64,000 nucleotides of DNA from Prionace glauca. Its lineage: Eukaryota; Chordata; Chondrichthyes; Carcharhiniformes; Carcharhinidae. Location of the stretch: NCBI GenBank assembly GCA_037974335.1, contig CM075761.1:13505543-13569542 (forward strand), given 5' to 3'. How positions within the stretch are numbered: position 1 is the stretch's first letter; the number at the start of each line of letters is the position of its first letter. Below the pieces are notes generated by a model, which was given only the letters and a program-made list of their open reading frames with translations, searched no databases and was not told the DNA's origin. The position numbers and the translations under genes were made by a program. This document shows, piece after piece, positions 9,926 through 20,514 of this stretch.

Positions 9926-10560
9926 TCCAGAGATCTCGAAATCGAACCACAGAATCGAAAAAGTGTGAAGCAAGTTTACACTTCTCGCTGCCTTAGAAAA
10001 ACTGTCAGCAGAATCGAGGACACCACTCAGCCCGAACATTCTCTCTTCCACCTTCTTTCGTCGGGAAAAAAGATACAAAATTTTGAGACCAGATGCCAAC
10101 AGACTCAAGGACAGCTTCTCCCTTGCTGCCGTCAGGATTTGAACCTTATACCAAACCGGAGAATGCTGGAGAATCTCAGAAGTTCTGACAACATCTGTGT
10201 GTAGAGAATTCACATTTCGAGTCTAGATGACCCTTCTTCAAAGCTCCGACGATAAGTTATCTAGACTCGAAACGTTGGTTCTATTCTGTCCCCTCAGGTG
10301 CTGTCAGACCTGCCGAGATTTTCCAGTATTTTCTGTTTTTCTTTAGATTCCAACATCCGCAATATTTTGCTTTTACCTTATATCAAGCTGATCTTTCTCT
10401 ACACCCGAGCTGTGAAGGGGATAATATATTCTGCATCCTCACATTTATTTCTCTCCTATGTACTTGATGAACGGTATGTTTTATCTGTGTAGCACGCAAG
10501 GGGGATTTTTTTTTTCACTGTACCTCAGGCGCGACAGGAATAAATTAAACCAAATCTATG
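9926..10560 (+). mobile_element. L2-like LINE 3' portion, split by repeat Y
   Basis: 9990-10135 encodes 'LRKTVSRIEDTTQPEHSLFHLLSSGKK..FETRCQQTQGQLLP', a decayed L2-like C-terminus. It resumes at 10376 with ATATCAAGCTGATCTTTCTC and ends near AGGAATAAATTAAACCAAAT. The interruption is repeat Y. Confidence 0.55.
10145..10375. repeat. Repeat Y (unidentified interspersed element)
   Basis: Two halves in inverted similarity: GAGAATGCTGGAGAATCTCA ... TTCGAGTCTAGATGACCCTT and then ATCTAGACTCGAAACGTTGG ... GAGATTTTCCAGTATTTTCT. Inserted in an L2-like copy. A related fragment lies at 34440-34630. I cannot name the family. Confidence 0.5.
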
Positions 10561-10660
10561 TAGGCTGTGAAATGTATGTGTTGATGGCGTACATAAACAA
10601 TATGTTTCACTATATACCAAAGATGTCACAATAATAATACATCAAAACAAGAGTGACATT

Positions 10661-12490
10661 TTGCAGAATTCTGATTCTGTCTTCACTGTGACAGTTACTT
10701 CGGAGGTCGATAGGTTAATGGAAAGGGTTCTGAGGGATGGGATTTATTTGGAAAGATGCCGTTTAATCCAAGATAGTCAGCACGGTTTCGTGAGGGGTAA
10801 GTCCTGCGTCACAAATTTGATTGAATTCTTTGAGAAGGTAACTTAATTGTGTGAACGAAGGTAGAACAGTTGATACATGGATTTTAGTAAGGCTACGTGG
10901 ATACATGGATACATTTAGTAAGGATACATGGATTTTAGATAAGGGGCGGCACGGTAGCACAGTGGTTGACACTGCTGCTTCACAGCTCCAGGGTCCTGGG
11001 TTCGATTCCCGGCTCGGGTCACTGTCTGTGTGGAGTTTGCACATTCTCCTCGTGTCTGCGTGGGTTTTCTCCGGGTGCTCCGGTTTCCTCCCACAGTCCA
11101 AAGATGTGCGGGTTAGGTTCATTGGCTATGCTAAAATTGCCCCTTAGTGTCCTGGGATATGTAGGTTAGAGGGATTAGCAGGTAAATGTGTAGGGATATG
11201 GGGATAGGGTCTGGGTGGGATTGTGTTCGGTGCAGACTCGATGGGCCGAAGGGCCTGTTTCTGCACTGTAGGGTTCTATGCTGGTTCTATATGCAGGGTA
11301 GAATAGGTGTGGGGTGATGTGGCGGCGCGGGCTCGTTGGGCCGAAGGGCCTGTTTCCCGTGCTGGGTTGTTCTTTGTTCTTTGTTCCCCATGGTAGGCTC
11401 ATGAAGAAAGTAAGGAGGTGTGGGATAGAAGGAAATTTGGCCGATTGGATAAATAACTGGCTGTCTCATGGAAGACAGAATGTGGTGATAGAGGGAAAAC
11501 TTTCAGACTGGAAGCCAGTTAGCAGCGGTGTACAACAGGGACCAGGGCTGATTGCTGTGCCATTTGCAATTTTTATCAATGACTTGGAAGAGGGAACTGA
11601 AGGGTAGGTTAGTAAATCTGCTGGTGACACCTATAATTGTTGGAATAGTGGATGAGGTGGAGGGCTTTTGTAGGCTGCAGAGAGACATTGATAGGATGCA
11701 AAGCTGGGCGAGAACGTGGCACATGGAATTTAATCCTGATTAGTGCGAGGCTATTCATTTTGGTAGGACCAACTTGAATGCGGATTACAAGGTCAATGGC
11801 AGGATTCTGAGGAATGTGGAGGAACAGAGAGATCTTGGGGTTCATATCCACAGATCTCTGAAGGTGGCCACTCAAGTGGATAGAGCCGTGAAGAAGATTG
11901 ATTGGGGGGCTAGATATAAGACTAATGTTAGAGGGCAGTTTTTCACACAAAGGGTAGTGGGGATGTGGAATGCACTGCCGAGTAAGGTGGTGGAAGCAGG
12001 CACGCTAGGGTTGTTCAAGAGTCACTTGGACAGCCACATGAGCGGTCTACATATAGGGGGATATAGCAGGCCTTACTAAGCATTGTAGGCTTGGGGTCAG
12101 TTTAGTCTCAGGGGTATAGAGTCTTTAATAATGAAATTTTTATCCACAGGCACTTACCATCTCGAGGGCATCATGGCAGCACAGAGGCTATCTCTGTTGC
12201 TGTGCGGACACATGGATTTGGGCCTGTGTCCGTGGGAGTTTGCGCGTTCTCCCTGTGGTTGCGTGGGTTTCCTCCGGGTGCTCCGGTTTCCTCCCACATC
12301 CCAAAAATGTGCTTTTAGGCTGATTGATTGGGTAACAAATTGTCCCTATATTGGACCTCCCTGATCCTCACACATTAGGCATAGACTAAAATCATGAATA
12401 GGTCACTGACCATGGGACGGCGGCGCGGGCTCGTTGGGCCGAAGGGCCTGTTTCCCGTGCTGTTTTGTTCTTTGTTCTTTGTTCTTTATT
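10661..12490 (+). mobile_element. CR1-D LINE, old and internally deleted, with SINE and tail insertions
   Basis: 10661-10935 encodes 'VDRLMERVLRDGIYLERCRLIQDSQHGFVRGKSCVTNLIEFFEKVT'. After a nested SINE (10943-11280) and a CR1-D-type tail (11317-11392), coding resumes with 'LMKKVRRCGIEGNLADWINNWLSHGRQ', then decayed RT codons and 'RDLGVHIHRSLKVATQVDRAVKK'. An internal deletion then joins this to 'ARYKTNVRGQFFTQRVVGMWNALPSKVVEAG'. The UTR with GTTGGGCCGAAGGGCCTGTT ends at about 12490 in (GTTCTTT)n. It is the same subfamily as 53905-55695. Confidence 0.8.
10943..11280 (+). mobile_element. tRNA-derived SINE (HE1-like), near full length
   Basis: The tRNA-like head has GGGCGGCACGGTAGCACAGT (A-box region) and GGGTTCGATTCCCGGCTCGG (B box). 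The body has GTTTTCTCCGGGTGCTCCGG and CCAAAGATGTGCGGGTTAGG. The tail GGGCCGAAGGGCCTGTTTCT and GGGTTCTATG resembles CR1 3' ends. It is inserted in the CR1-D copy 10661-12490. This is the best reference copy in the window. Confidence 0.85.
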
Positions 12491-13076
12491 AACAGGGGGT
12501 TTGAGTTTAAGAGCTGTGGAGTTATGCTGCAACTATACCGGACCTGGGTGAGACCACATTTGGAATAATGTGTTCAGTTCTGGTCACCTTACTATAAGAA
12601 GGATGTAGAATCGTTGGAGAGAGTGCAGAGGAGAATTACCAGGATGCTGCTGCGTTTGGAGTCTTATGAGGACGTGTTGAGGGAGTTAGGGCTCTTCTCT
12701 TTAGAGCAGAGGAGGATGAGAGGTGACTTAAAATAACTTTATACGATGATGAGGCGTGTAGATAGAGTGGACATGCAGAGATTATTTCCCCTGGTGGATG
12801 TAACTAGGGGGCATAACTACAAGGTTCATGTTGGGAGATGTAGGAGGAATGCCCGAGGTAGATTCTTCATTCAGAGAGTGGTTGGGGTGTGGAATGCATT
12901 GCCTGCTGTGATAGTCGGACACTTTAGAAACTTTCAAGCGGTTATTGGATAGGCACATGGAGCACACCAGAATGATGGGGCGTGGGGTAGCTTGATCTTG
13001 GAATTTGACATAGCTCGGCACAACATCGAGGGCCGAAGGGCCAGTACTGTGCTGTACTGTCCTATGTTCTATGTAT
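12491..13076 (+). mobile_element. Older CR1 copy, C-terminal region
   Basis: Plus-strand '[36 protein letters not shown]'-like codons, then 'MMRRVDRVDMQRLFPLVDVTRGHNYKVHVG' and FIQRVVGVWNALPAVIV, ending in GTCCTATGTTCTATG. It contains frame breaks and an in-frame stop. Confidence 0.75.
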
Positions 13077-14140
13077 TTGAAAACAGTGAAAAGTATTGTT
13101 TTTTTGTGTGCTATACAGGCAAAGCATACCGTTTATAGAGTACATAGATTTGATTTGATTTACTATTGCCCCATGTATTGGGTAAGTTGAAAAGTATTGC
13201 CTGCTGTGCGCTATGCAGACAAAGCATACCGTTTATAGAGTAAATAGATTCTATTTGATTTATTGTTGTCACATTATTAGGATACAGTGAATTTTTTTGT
13301 TTCTTGAGCGCTATACAGAGAAAGCATACCTTTCGTAGAGTAGATAGATTCGATTTATTATTGTCACATGTACAGTGAAAATTATAGTTTCTTGCGCGCT
13401 ATGTAGACAAAGCATACCGTTTGTAGAGTACATAGATTTGATGTATTATTGTCACATGTATTGGGAAACATTGAAAAGTATTATATCTTGTGGGCTATAG
13501 AAAGAACACACATAATTTACAGACTACATGGGGAAAGGGAAAGGAGAGTGTGTAGAATCTCCTGCTACAGTCATAGCTAACCTGTCGAGAATGATCAATT
13601 TAATATATGCTAATTCCATTCAAAAGTCTAATGGCAGCAGGGAAGAAGCTGCTCTTGAGTGGGTTGATACATGACCTCAGATTTTTATGTACTTTTTCCC
13701 GATGGAATAATGCAGAAGATAAAATGTCTGGGACGTGCGGGGTGTTTGATTATTCTGGCTTCTTTTCCAAGGCAGCAGCAAGTGTAGGCGGTGTCAAGGG
13801 ATGGGAGGCTGCTTTGCATGATGGGACTGGGTTTCGTTCACAACCCATTGTAGATAACTGTGGCCTTGGACAGAGCAGGAGCAATTCCATACTCTGATAT
13901 ATCCCTAAAGGATACTTTTGATGCTGCATCTATGAAATTTGGTGAGATCCGGAGTAGACATTCCAAATCTCCTTAACCCGCTGAGAAAGTAAAGGCATTG
14001 GTGGGCTGTCTTTACTATGGTGGCGGCGTGGGGGGGACCAGGGCACGTTCTTGGTAATATGAGCACCCAGAAACTTAACTCTCGACCATTTTCATTGCTG
14101 CCCATGGCAACCCCTCTCCATCAATCAACTTCCACTTCAC
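13077..14140 (-). mobile_element. L2-like LINE, long copy with about five tandem tail units
   Basis: The tail 13077-13500 holds repeated ~96-bp units (GCATACCGTTTATAGAGTAC, TTATTGTTGTCACATTATTA). Upstream on the minus strand are codons for the ORF2 end and, at 13905-14105, 'IVKTAHQCLYFLSGLRRFGMSTPDLTKFHRCSIKSIL', matching the L2-type segment after the RT domain. The following 14141-14470 holds nothing recognised. Confidence 0.65.
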
Positions 14141-14470
14141 CTTTGTTTGTCATTCTAACATTTAATGTGCAGGGAACGGTGAGGATGTGAAATGTCATAT
14201 CTGGAACTATACTGGAGGCCCAATTACACCAGGCCGCCCAACGCAAATGGGAGAATGAAACCAATTGGGTAAAATAAAGCAAGGTTGAGGGGAATGGTAG
14301 AGGAATGTAACTGAGTTGTTTTTGCAGAACTGCCGTGCAGATATCAAATAACAAAGAAGTGTCCAGCTGAGGAACAGACCGCTAGGCCCATCAAACATGC
14401 ACTGAACACATTGGCCTATCTCGACGAACCGCCTGTATCCCCCACAAACTACACCTCCCCCAACCCCGCC

Positions 14471-14915
14471 ACCCCCCGTTTATGTGTCTATGCAAATAAG
14501 TAATAAATGTCGCTAACATTTGGCAGTGCATTCCAGGCCCTCATCATCCCCTGTGTCAAAAACCAATTCCGCTGCACATCTCCACTGACCCTTACTTTGA
14601 ACTTGTGTCCCCTTGTTAATGTCATCTCTGTCTTTAGAACCCTGGAACCCCACAGTGCAGAAACAGGCCCTTCGGCCCATCGAGTCTGCACCGAACACAA
14701 TCCCACCCAGACCCTATCCCCATATCCCTACACATTTACTTGCTAATCCCTCTAACCTACACATCCCAGGACACTAAGGGGCAATTTTAGCATAGCCAAT
14801 GAACCTAACCCGCACATCTTTGGTCTTTGGCTAAAACTCCTCACATTGTCAATGGCCCTCATAATTTTATAATCTTTTATCAGGTCTCCCCTCAGCCTCC
14901 ATCTTTACAACATCA
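14471..14915 (-). mobile_element. Older CR1 copy split by a SINE
   Basis: The minus strand encodes 'TRGHKFKVRVSGDVQRNWFLTQGMMRAWNALPNVSD' at 14500-14630 and resumes at about 14828 with codons around 'RGDLIKDYKIMRAIDNV'. The interruption is the SINE at 14632-14823. Confidence 0.65.
14632..14823 (-). mobile_element. tRNA-derived SINE, 3' part
   Basis: TAGAACCCTGGAACCCCACA, GCCCTTCGGCCCATCGAGTC and CCGCACATCTTTGG are the complement of the SINE tail and body. The head is missing (5' truncation). Nested in a CR1 copy. Confidence 0.8.
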
Positions 14916-15075
14916 TCTAAATGCTTCCTATGTGCGCTACAATCATTCTGAGATTCCCTAAATCTTGGGAGGTGGAAGGAGAAACTCAAGTGGCTTCTGA
15001 CGGCATAAACAGGCATCCTGAAATTTTAAAATTGAGAAATCAAGCTAGGAAGTTGTTTTAGATGTGTTCGAATCA

Positions 15076-15600
15076 CCGGCTAGCCACGTTTAAGAAGTCT
15101 TACAACACCTGTCTGGAGTTTGCACGTTCTCCTCGTGTCTGCGTGGGTTTCCTCCGGGTGCTCCGGTTTCCTCCCACAGTCCAAAGATGGGCGGGTTAGG
15201 TTGACTGGCCACGCTAAGAAATTGCCCTTTAGTGTCCTGGGTAGCAGAGGTAGAGGGATTAGTGGGTATAATATGTGTAGGGAGATGGGGGTAGGGCCTG
15301 GGTGGGATTGTGTTCAGTGCAGACTCGATGGGCTGATGGGCCTCATTCTGCACTGTAGGGTTCTATGATCACCAGTTCATAGTTTAAAGTCCAACACCAG
15401 TTTAAAGTCCAACAGTTTGATTTGGTCGCAAACAGCACTTGCTTTTGGAGCGCTTGCTGCTCCTTCGTCAGGTGAGTGGGAGATTTTTTCACAAACAGGC
15501 TATATAAAGGCACAAAGTCAATTTACAGAGTGACTAAAATGCGAGTTTTTACAGTTAACCGAGTCTCAAAGGTACAGGCCATCTAAGTGGAGAGAGCCAT
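15076..15600. repeat. Repeat X (unidentified), split by a SINE
   Basis: TTAAGAAGTCTTACAACACC lies left of the nested SINE. To its right are TAAAGTCCAACACCAGTTTA, TGGAGCGCTTGCTGCTCCTT and CGTCAGGTGAGTGGGAGATT. Other pieces of the same element are at 46312-46425 and 46840-46960. Family unknown to me. Confidence 0.5.
15111..15370 (+). mobile_element. tRNA-derived SINE lacking its head
   Basis: Starts inside the body at TGTCTGGAGTTTGCACGTTC and ends in GGGCTGATGGGCCTCATTCT and GGGTTCTATGATC. Inserted into repeat X. Confidence 0.85.
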
Positions 15601-15657
15601 TTTTAGCATTATTACGATTATAGCATTGTCTTCAATGATGAGAACTATATTTTGGGA

Positions 15658-16053
15658 AGAATTCCCTGGAGAGGCGAAGGTTGAGAGGCGACCTGATAGA
15701 AGTTTATAAAATGTTGAGAGGAATAGATAGGGTGGACTCTCAGAGGCTATTTCCCCGGGTTGAAATGGTCGCTACGAGAGGACACAGATTTAAGGTGCGG
15801 GGAGGGAAGTACAGAGGTGATGTTAGGGGTAAGTTTTTCACTCAGAGGGTGGTGAGTGAATGGAATCGGCTGCCGTCATCGGTGGTGGAGGCGAACTCGC
15901 TGGGGTCTTTTAAAAGACTTCTGGATGAGTATATGGGGTTTAATGGGATTGGGGGTTATAGATAGGTCTATAGATTGGTGGGGTTGATGTGATCGGCGCA
16001 ACTCGAGGGCCGAAGGGCCTGTTTGTGCTGTAATGTTCTATGTTCTAATAAAA
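15658..16053 (+). mobile_element. CR1-B LINE, 3' end
   Basis: Open codons MRGDLIEVYKMLRGIDRVDS..., FTQRVVSEWNRLPSSVVEA and LLDEYMGFNGIGGYR are followed by a UTR with GGGCCGAAGGGCCTGTTTGT and a TTCTATGTTCTA tail. The coding end is uninterrupted. 16054-16181 holds an older CR1 scrap on the same strand. Confidence 0.9.
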
Positions 16054-16181
16054 AAGGCTTGGAGAGACACAAAGCAAAATTACCAGGATGGCACCGGGAA
16101 TGAGCGAATACAGATAAAGTGGAGAGAAGGGAAGTGCTGGGCTTGTTCTCCTCAGAGCAGTCAAGGTTAAGGAATTTAGAA

Positions 16182-16921
16182 CGTAGAACATAGAACATAG
16201 AACATTACAGCACAAACAGGCCCTTCGGCCCTCGAGTTGCGCCGATCGCATCAACCCCACCAATCTATAGACCTATCTATAACCCCCAATCCCATTAAAC
16301 CCCATATACTCATCCAGAAGTCTTTTAAAAAACCCCAGCGAGTTCGCCTCCACCACCGACGACGGCAGCCGATTCCAATCACTCACTACCCTCTGAGTGA
16401 AAAACTTACCCCTAACATCACCTCTGTACTTCCCTCCCCGCACCTTAAATCTGTGTCCTCTCGTAGCGACCATTTCAACCCGGGGAAATAGCCTCTGAGA
16501 GTCCACCCTATCTATTCCTCTCAACATTTTATAAACTTCTATCAGGTCGCCTCTCAACCTTCGCCTCTCCAGGGAAAAGAGTCCCAGCTCCCTCAACCTA
16601 TCTTCATAAGGCATGCCTCCCAGTCCAGGCAACATCCTTGTAAATCTCCTCTGCACCCTTTCAATAGCTTCTACGTCTTTCCGATAGTGAGGCGACCAGA
16701 ACTGCGCACAGTACTCCAAATGAGGCCTGACGAGGGTCCTGTAAAGTTGCAGCATTACGTCCCGACTCCTAAACTCAATCCCTCGATTAATGAAGGCCAG
16801 TACACCATACGCCTTCTTGACCACCTCCTCCACCTGCGAGGCCGATTTAAGAGTCCTGTGAACCCGGACCCCGAGATCCGTCTGCTCTTCAACGCTACTA
16901 AGACCCCTGCCCTTAATAGTG
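16182..16921 (-). mobile_element. CR1-B LINE, 5'-truncated
   Basis: The minus strand is open for about 186 codons: [80 protein letters not shown]. Convergent with the copy at 15658-16053. Very similar to 24700-25735 and 61331-62054, which indicates recent amplification. Confidence 0.9.
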
Positions 16922-17008
16922 TACTATTTTGTAGTTTTGCAGATTTCTTTTACGGAGAATGTCACAGTTAACTGATAATTGCCAGTTGTCTGCCTACATT
17001 TGTTAACA

Positions 17009-17672
17009 TAGAAACTAGAAGGAGTAGTATGCCATTTGGCCCTTCCAACCAGCTCTGCTATTCATTATGACCATGGCTGATAATCAAATTCAACATCCTG
17101 ATCCTCCTTTCCCCTCCCCCCATACCATTTGATCCCTTTAGTCCCAATACCTATATCGAATTTCTTCCTGAGATCACATGACGTTTTGACCTCACTACAT
17201 TCTGTGGTAGTGAGTTCCACACATTCACCATCTTCTGGGTGAGGACATTTCTCCTCACCTCAGTTCTAAAAGGTTTCACCTGTAATCTCAAACGATCATC
17301 TCTTGTCCTGGACTCCTTCACCATGGGGAACATTGCTTCTCAATCTACCCTATCGAATCCTGCCAGTATTTTGTAAGTTTCGTTAAGGTCACTTCTCACT
17401 CCTCTAAAATCCAGTGAAAACAATCCTAACCGACGTAGTCTCTCTGCATGTAACAGACCGGCCATCCAGGAATCAGTTGGTAAACCCTCATTGTTCTCCC
17501 TCCATAGCAAGGATATCGGTCCTCAGATACAGATACCAGAAGTGCACAACTCGCTTCTCACCAACGTCCTGTACAAGTATAATAAAATATCCCATTTCTC
17601 TACTCAAATCCTCTCTTTATCAATGACAACATGCCATTTGCCTTATTAACTTCCTGCTGAAATGTTAAAAAA
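17009..17672 (-). mobile_element. Old CR1 copy
   Basis: The minus strand has 'MFPMVKESRTRDDRLRLQVKPFRTEVRRNVLTQKMVNVWNSLPQNVV', the CR1 C-terminal pattern, plus upstream remnants. Several frame breaks. 16922-17008 is unassigned. Confidence 0.7.
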
Positions 17673-17679
17673 GATGTCG

Positions 17680-17826
17680 GTAATCTGAATGTTTTCCAAT
17701 GGGGGTACCATAAATGTAGACATGGCTCAAGGGTGCAGGAGGAAAAGCACACTGTTAAAATGGCGGCCCGGACTTGTTGGGCCGAAGGGCCTGTTTCCCC
17801 TTGCTCTGTTGTTCTTTGCTCTTTGT
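17680..17826 (+). mobile_element. CR1-D 3' UTR scrap
   Basis: TTTTCCAATGGGGGTACCAT ... TTAAAATGGCGGCCCGGACT, GTTGGGCCGAAGGGCCTGTT and TTGTTCTTTGCTCTTTG. 17827-18114 is not assigned. Confidence 0.75.
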
Positions 17827-18114
17827 TTATTGGCCAGAGGAATGAACCAAGCAATGGCTGTCCCCTCCTTTATTCAGTTGGATTGGCCACAATATGTGCA
17901 CTTACTACTTCTGTCCACAGGGTGGGTTCCTTATCTTTGACAAGTGCAACAATCTTTTTTTTTGAAATGTTGGTGGCGAGTAAATGGCAGAACTAAATAA
18001 AGATCGAAGAGGAAATTGATTGATAGAGGTGTTTCTATGGTGAATGCACCAGTTGATTGGCACTGACAGTTAACTGCTGAGACACGTTTGAAAGAAAATT
18101 TGAACAAATGCAAT

Positions 18115-18547
18115 AGAACATAGAACATGGAACATTACAGCACAAACAGGCCCTTCGGCCCTCGAGTTGCGCCGATCACATCAACCCCACCAATCTATAG
18201 ACCTATCTATAACCCCCAATCCCATTAAACCCCATATACTCATCCAGAAGTCTTTTAAAAGACCCCAGCGAGATCGCCTCCACCACCGATGACGGCAGCC
18301 GATTCCATTCACTCACCACCCTCTGAGTGAAGAACTTACCCCTAACATCACCTCTGTACTTCCCTCCCCGCACCTTAAATCTGTTTCCTCTCGTAGCGAC
18401 CATTTCAACCCGGGGAAATAGCCTCTGAGAGTCCACCCTATCTATTCCTCTCAACATTTTATAAACTTCTATCAGGTCGCCTCTCAACCTTCGCCTCTCT
18501 AGGGAAAAGAGTCCCAGCTCCCTCAACCTATCTTCATAAGGCATGCC
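18115..18547 (-). mobile_element. CR1-B LINE, 3' end
   Basis: AGAACATAGAACATGGAACA, GGCCCTTCGGCCCTCGAGTT and minus-strand codons from [20 protein letters not shown] to MGFNGIGGYR. The coding end is intact. 18548-18730 is A-rich and unassigned, and 18731-18850 is a short old CR1 scrap on the minus strand. Confidence 0.9.
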
Positions 18548-18984
18548 TTATAAATAAATTCATCGAGGCTTTTGGTCTTGTATTCATTGGCACGCACACA
18601 AAAAAAATACAAATAATATATGTAACGGGAACAAATAAATAAACAAATAAACACAAAAAATGTTGATGTTAATACAGGCATGGTTTACCCGGTGGGCAAC
18701 AAGCAAATAGGTAATTTTCCTCGTTCATCCAATGACCATATAACATAGAACCATCTAAAACAGGAATAGCAAGAGACCAGCCTGTCCTTTGCACCTGCTT
18801 CGCCATTCACCATGATCATGGTTGATCACCAAATTCAATAGGGTGAAGTCGCCTTCTCCCAGGATCCTTAGTTCCCGTTCAGCTACAGTGCCATATCTAA
18901 CTGCCTCTGACGAATTGTGGAATATGTGTTCTGCTGGCGCAATTTAAGTGGGCTGTGTGTTCATGATTGTAGCCTGACAACATA

Positions 18985-19450
18985 TTGCGGCGGGACAGTG
19001 GCTTAGCACTGTTCTCCCGCAACATCAGGGACCTCCGTTCGATTCCTGGCTTGGGTATCTGTATGTGCGGAGCCTGCATGTTCTCCCCGTGTGTGTGTGT
19101 GTGTATGTGTGTGTGTTTCTTCCGGGTGCTCCGGTTTCAAAGAACAACACAGCACGGGAAACAGGGCCTTCTGCCCAACGAGCTCGCGCCGCCATTTCAA
19201 CATTGTGAGTCCCCTCTTCCACCCATGGCCCTTGTCTATGCTTGTGGCACTCCACATTGGAAACCAGATTGAGGGGAGAATAACTTAGGGACAATTTGTT
19301 ACACCAATCAGCCGAAGTTTCCTCGCACAGACCGAAAAATATGTTGGTGAGATGCTTTAGCGATGCTAAGTTCTCCCACAGTGCAGGAAAATAAGCACTG
19401 GGATGTGGCGAGGAGGAGATTTTTACAGTATCGTCTTTGCAGAGACAATA
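18985..19450 (+). mobile_element. tRNA-derived SINE (variant tail) split by a CR1-D tail
   Basis: Head GGCGGGACAGTGGCTTAGCA and CGTTCGATTCCTGGCTTGGG, a (TG)n-expanded body, then the CR1-D insertion 19138-19320. It resumes with CTCGCACAGACCGAAAAATA and ends in CAAGCCAACTTGTGACTC, the alternative 3' end of this SINE. Confidence 0.65.
19138..19320 (-). mobile_element. CR1-D 3' UTR copy nested in a SINE
   Basis: AAAGAACAACACAGCACGGG at the 3' end and AATAACTTAGGGACAATTTG at the truncated 5' end, lying between two halves of a SINE. Confidence 0.8.
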
Positions 19451-19589
19451 CAAGCCAACTTGTGACTCTATTGAATAGATTTTAAACTGTTGACATCCAG
19501 GTGGTCATTGGCGCCCGATCTTTCTATGTACTTACAAATTCTACAGCTTGGGTGACATTTCAATTCATAGTTTAACCCTTAACACACAG

Positions 19590-19820
19590 GGGATCATGGT
19601 CAAACTGAGGCAAAGTTGAAAACGCAGCGTAGAATACAGGTGAGTGCATTGAACACCTTGTAATAGATACATGGAAATGAATTTTGGGAAACAGTCCTTT
19701 CTTTTAACCGCTTCGATCAATTCTGTTGAATATATTTCCCAGTCTCAGGATGGACCTCTCTGCGCCTCCCTGGATTTGGCTGCATTGGAAAAAAGGTCAA
19801 GAAAGAAGGTCCGGAAATGA
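19590..19820 (+). CDS. Candidate orphan cytoplasmic-tail exons of an immune-type receptor
   Basis: Two short exons are proposed. Exon 19590-19639 follows AACACACAG and ends at a consensus donor GTGAGT; read in phase 1 it gives DHGQTEAKLKTQRRIQ. After a 103-bp intron, exon 19743-19820 follows TATTTCCCAG and reads SQDGPLCASLDLAALEKRSR, then KKVRK and a stop. Exon sizes and phases (1, 0) mirror the last two exons of the receptors at 799-4725 and 33342-46537. The string LCASLDL looks like an ITIM-type L-x-Y-A-S-L-D-L in which Tyr is Cys (TGC for TAC). AATAAA at 20146-20151 could end the transcript. No transmembrane or immunoglobulin exon is seen upstream inside the window, so it may be a remnant. 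I cannot name it. Confidence 0.35.
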
Positions 19821-20514
19821 GAATCGGGACGTTTTGTCTGTGATGTATATGACGCAGGAGACTGGAATTACCAATGTATGTTCTGCCCTGTGGAAATCAA
19901 TATTCCCGTCAAACTGCTGAATATTCCTCACAAACTGGCCGCAGATTAGAGAGACTGGGACATTTTCTCAAATGTGTAACGGGTTTTATTCAGCACTTTG
20001 AACGTTGTCCTAATATAATAAGTTCATGCAAGTGTGAAATTAAACACTAGGGAATTCCCTGATTTTTTTTACAAACATTCAACGGCATATTCTGTAACTC
20101 CAGTTACTGATACGATTGTTAATTATTTGAAGGTTCCTTTATGTAAATAAAATCAATTTTTCTTCGATTACAACGCTGCATCAAATGTTTCTATTGACCA
20201 AGAATTATGTTATAATTAAACACAGTCTGAGCAAAACTGGAATCCATTCATAAATAAAAAATATGAGTCCTTTGAGATATTGTTTCTGGTGCGTTTCGCT
20301 GCCTGAGCAGTAGGGGGCGACTCTCAGCCATCTTCAGACGGAAGCCGGGAATCCCGCTGCCCTACTGAAAGGGGCATTGGTGCAATGTCAATATTTTGGA
20401 TGGGTGTGAGAGTTCTCGGAATTCACCAGAACTGTCTTTCCCGCCTCTATTGGGCTTTGAACCAAAGCAGGCGACAACACAACAGTGATGCAAATACGTT
20501 AACTCGAATGTTAT
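19821..20514. other. A+T-rich low-repeat stretch
   Basis: No LINE or SINE signature. It contains a possible polyadenylation signal (AATAAA at 20146-20151). A G+C-richer part at 20290-20350 (GTAGGGGGCGACTCTCAGCC) remains unassigned. Confidence 0.3.

Noticed and set aside
10943-11010. tRNA gene
   Set aside because: A- and B-box-like sequences belong to the head of a SINE. It has no intact cloverleaf and recurs with the SINE body.
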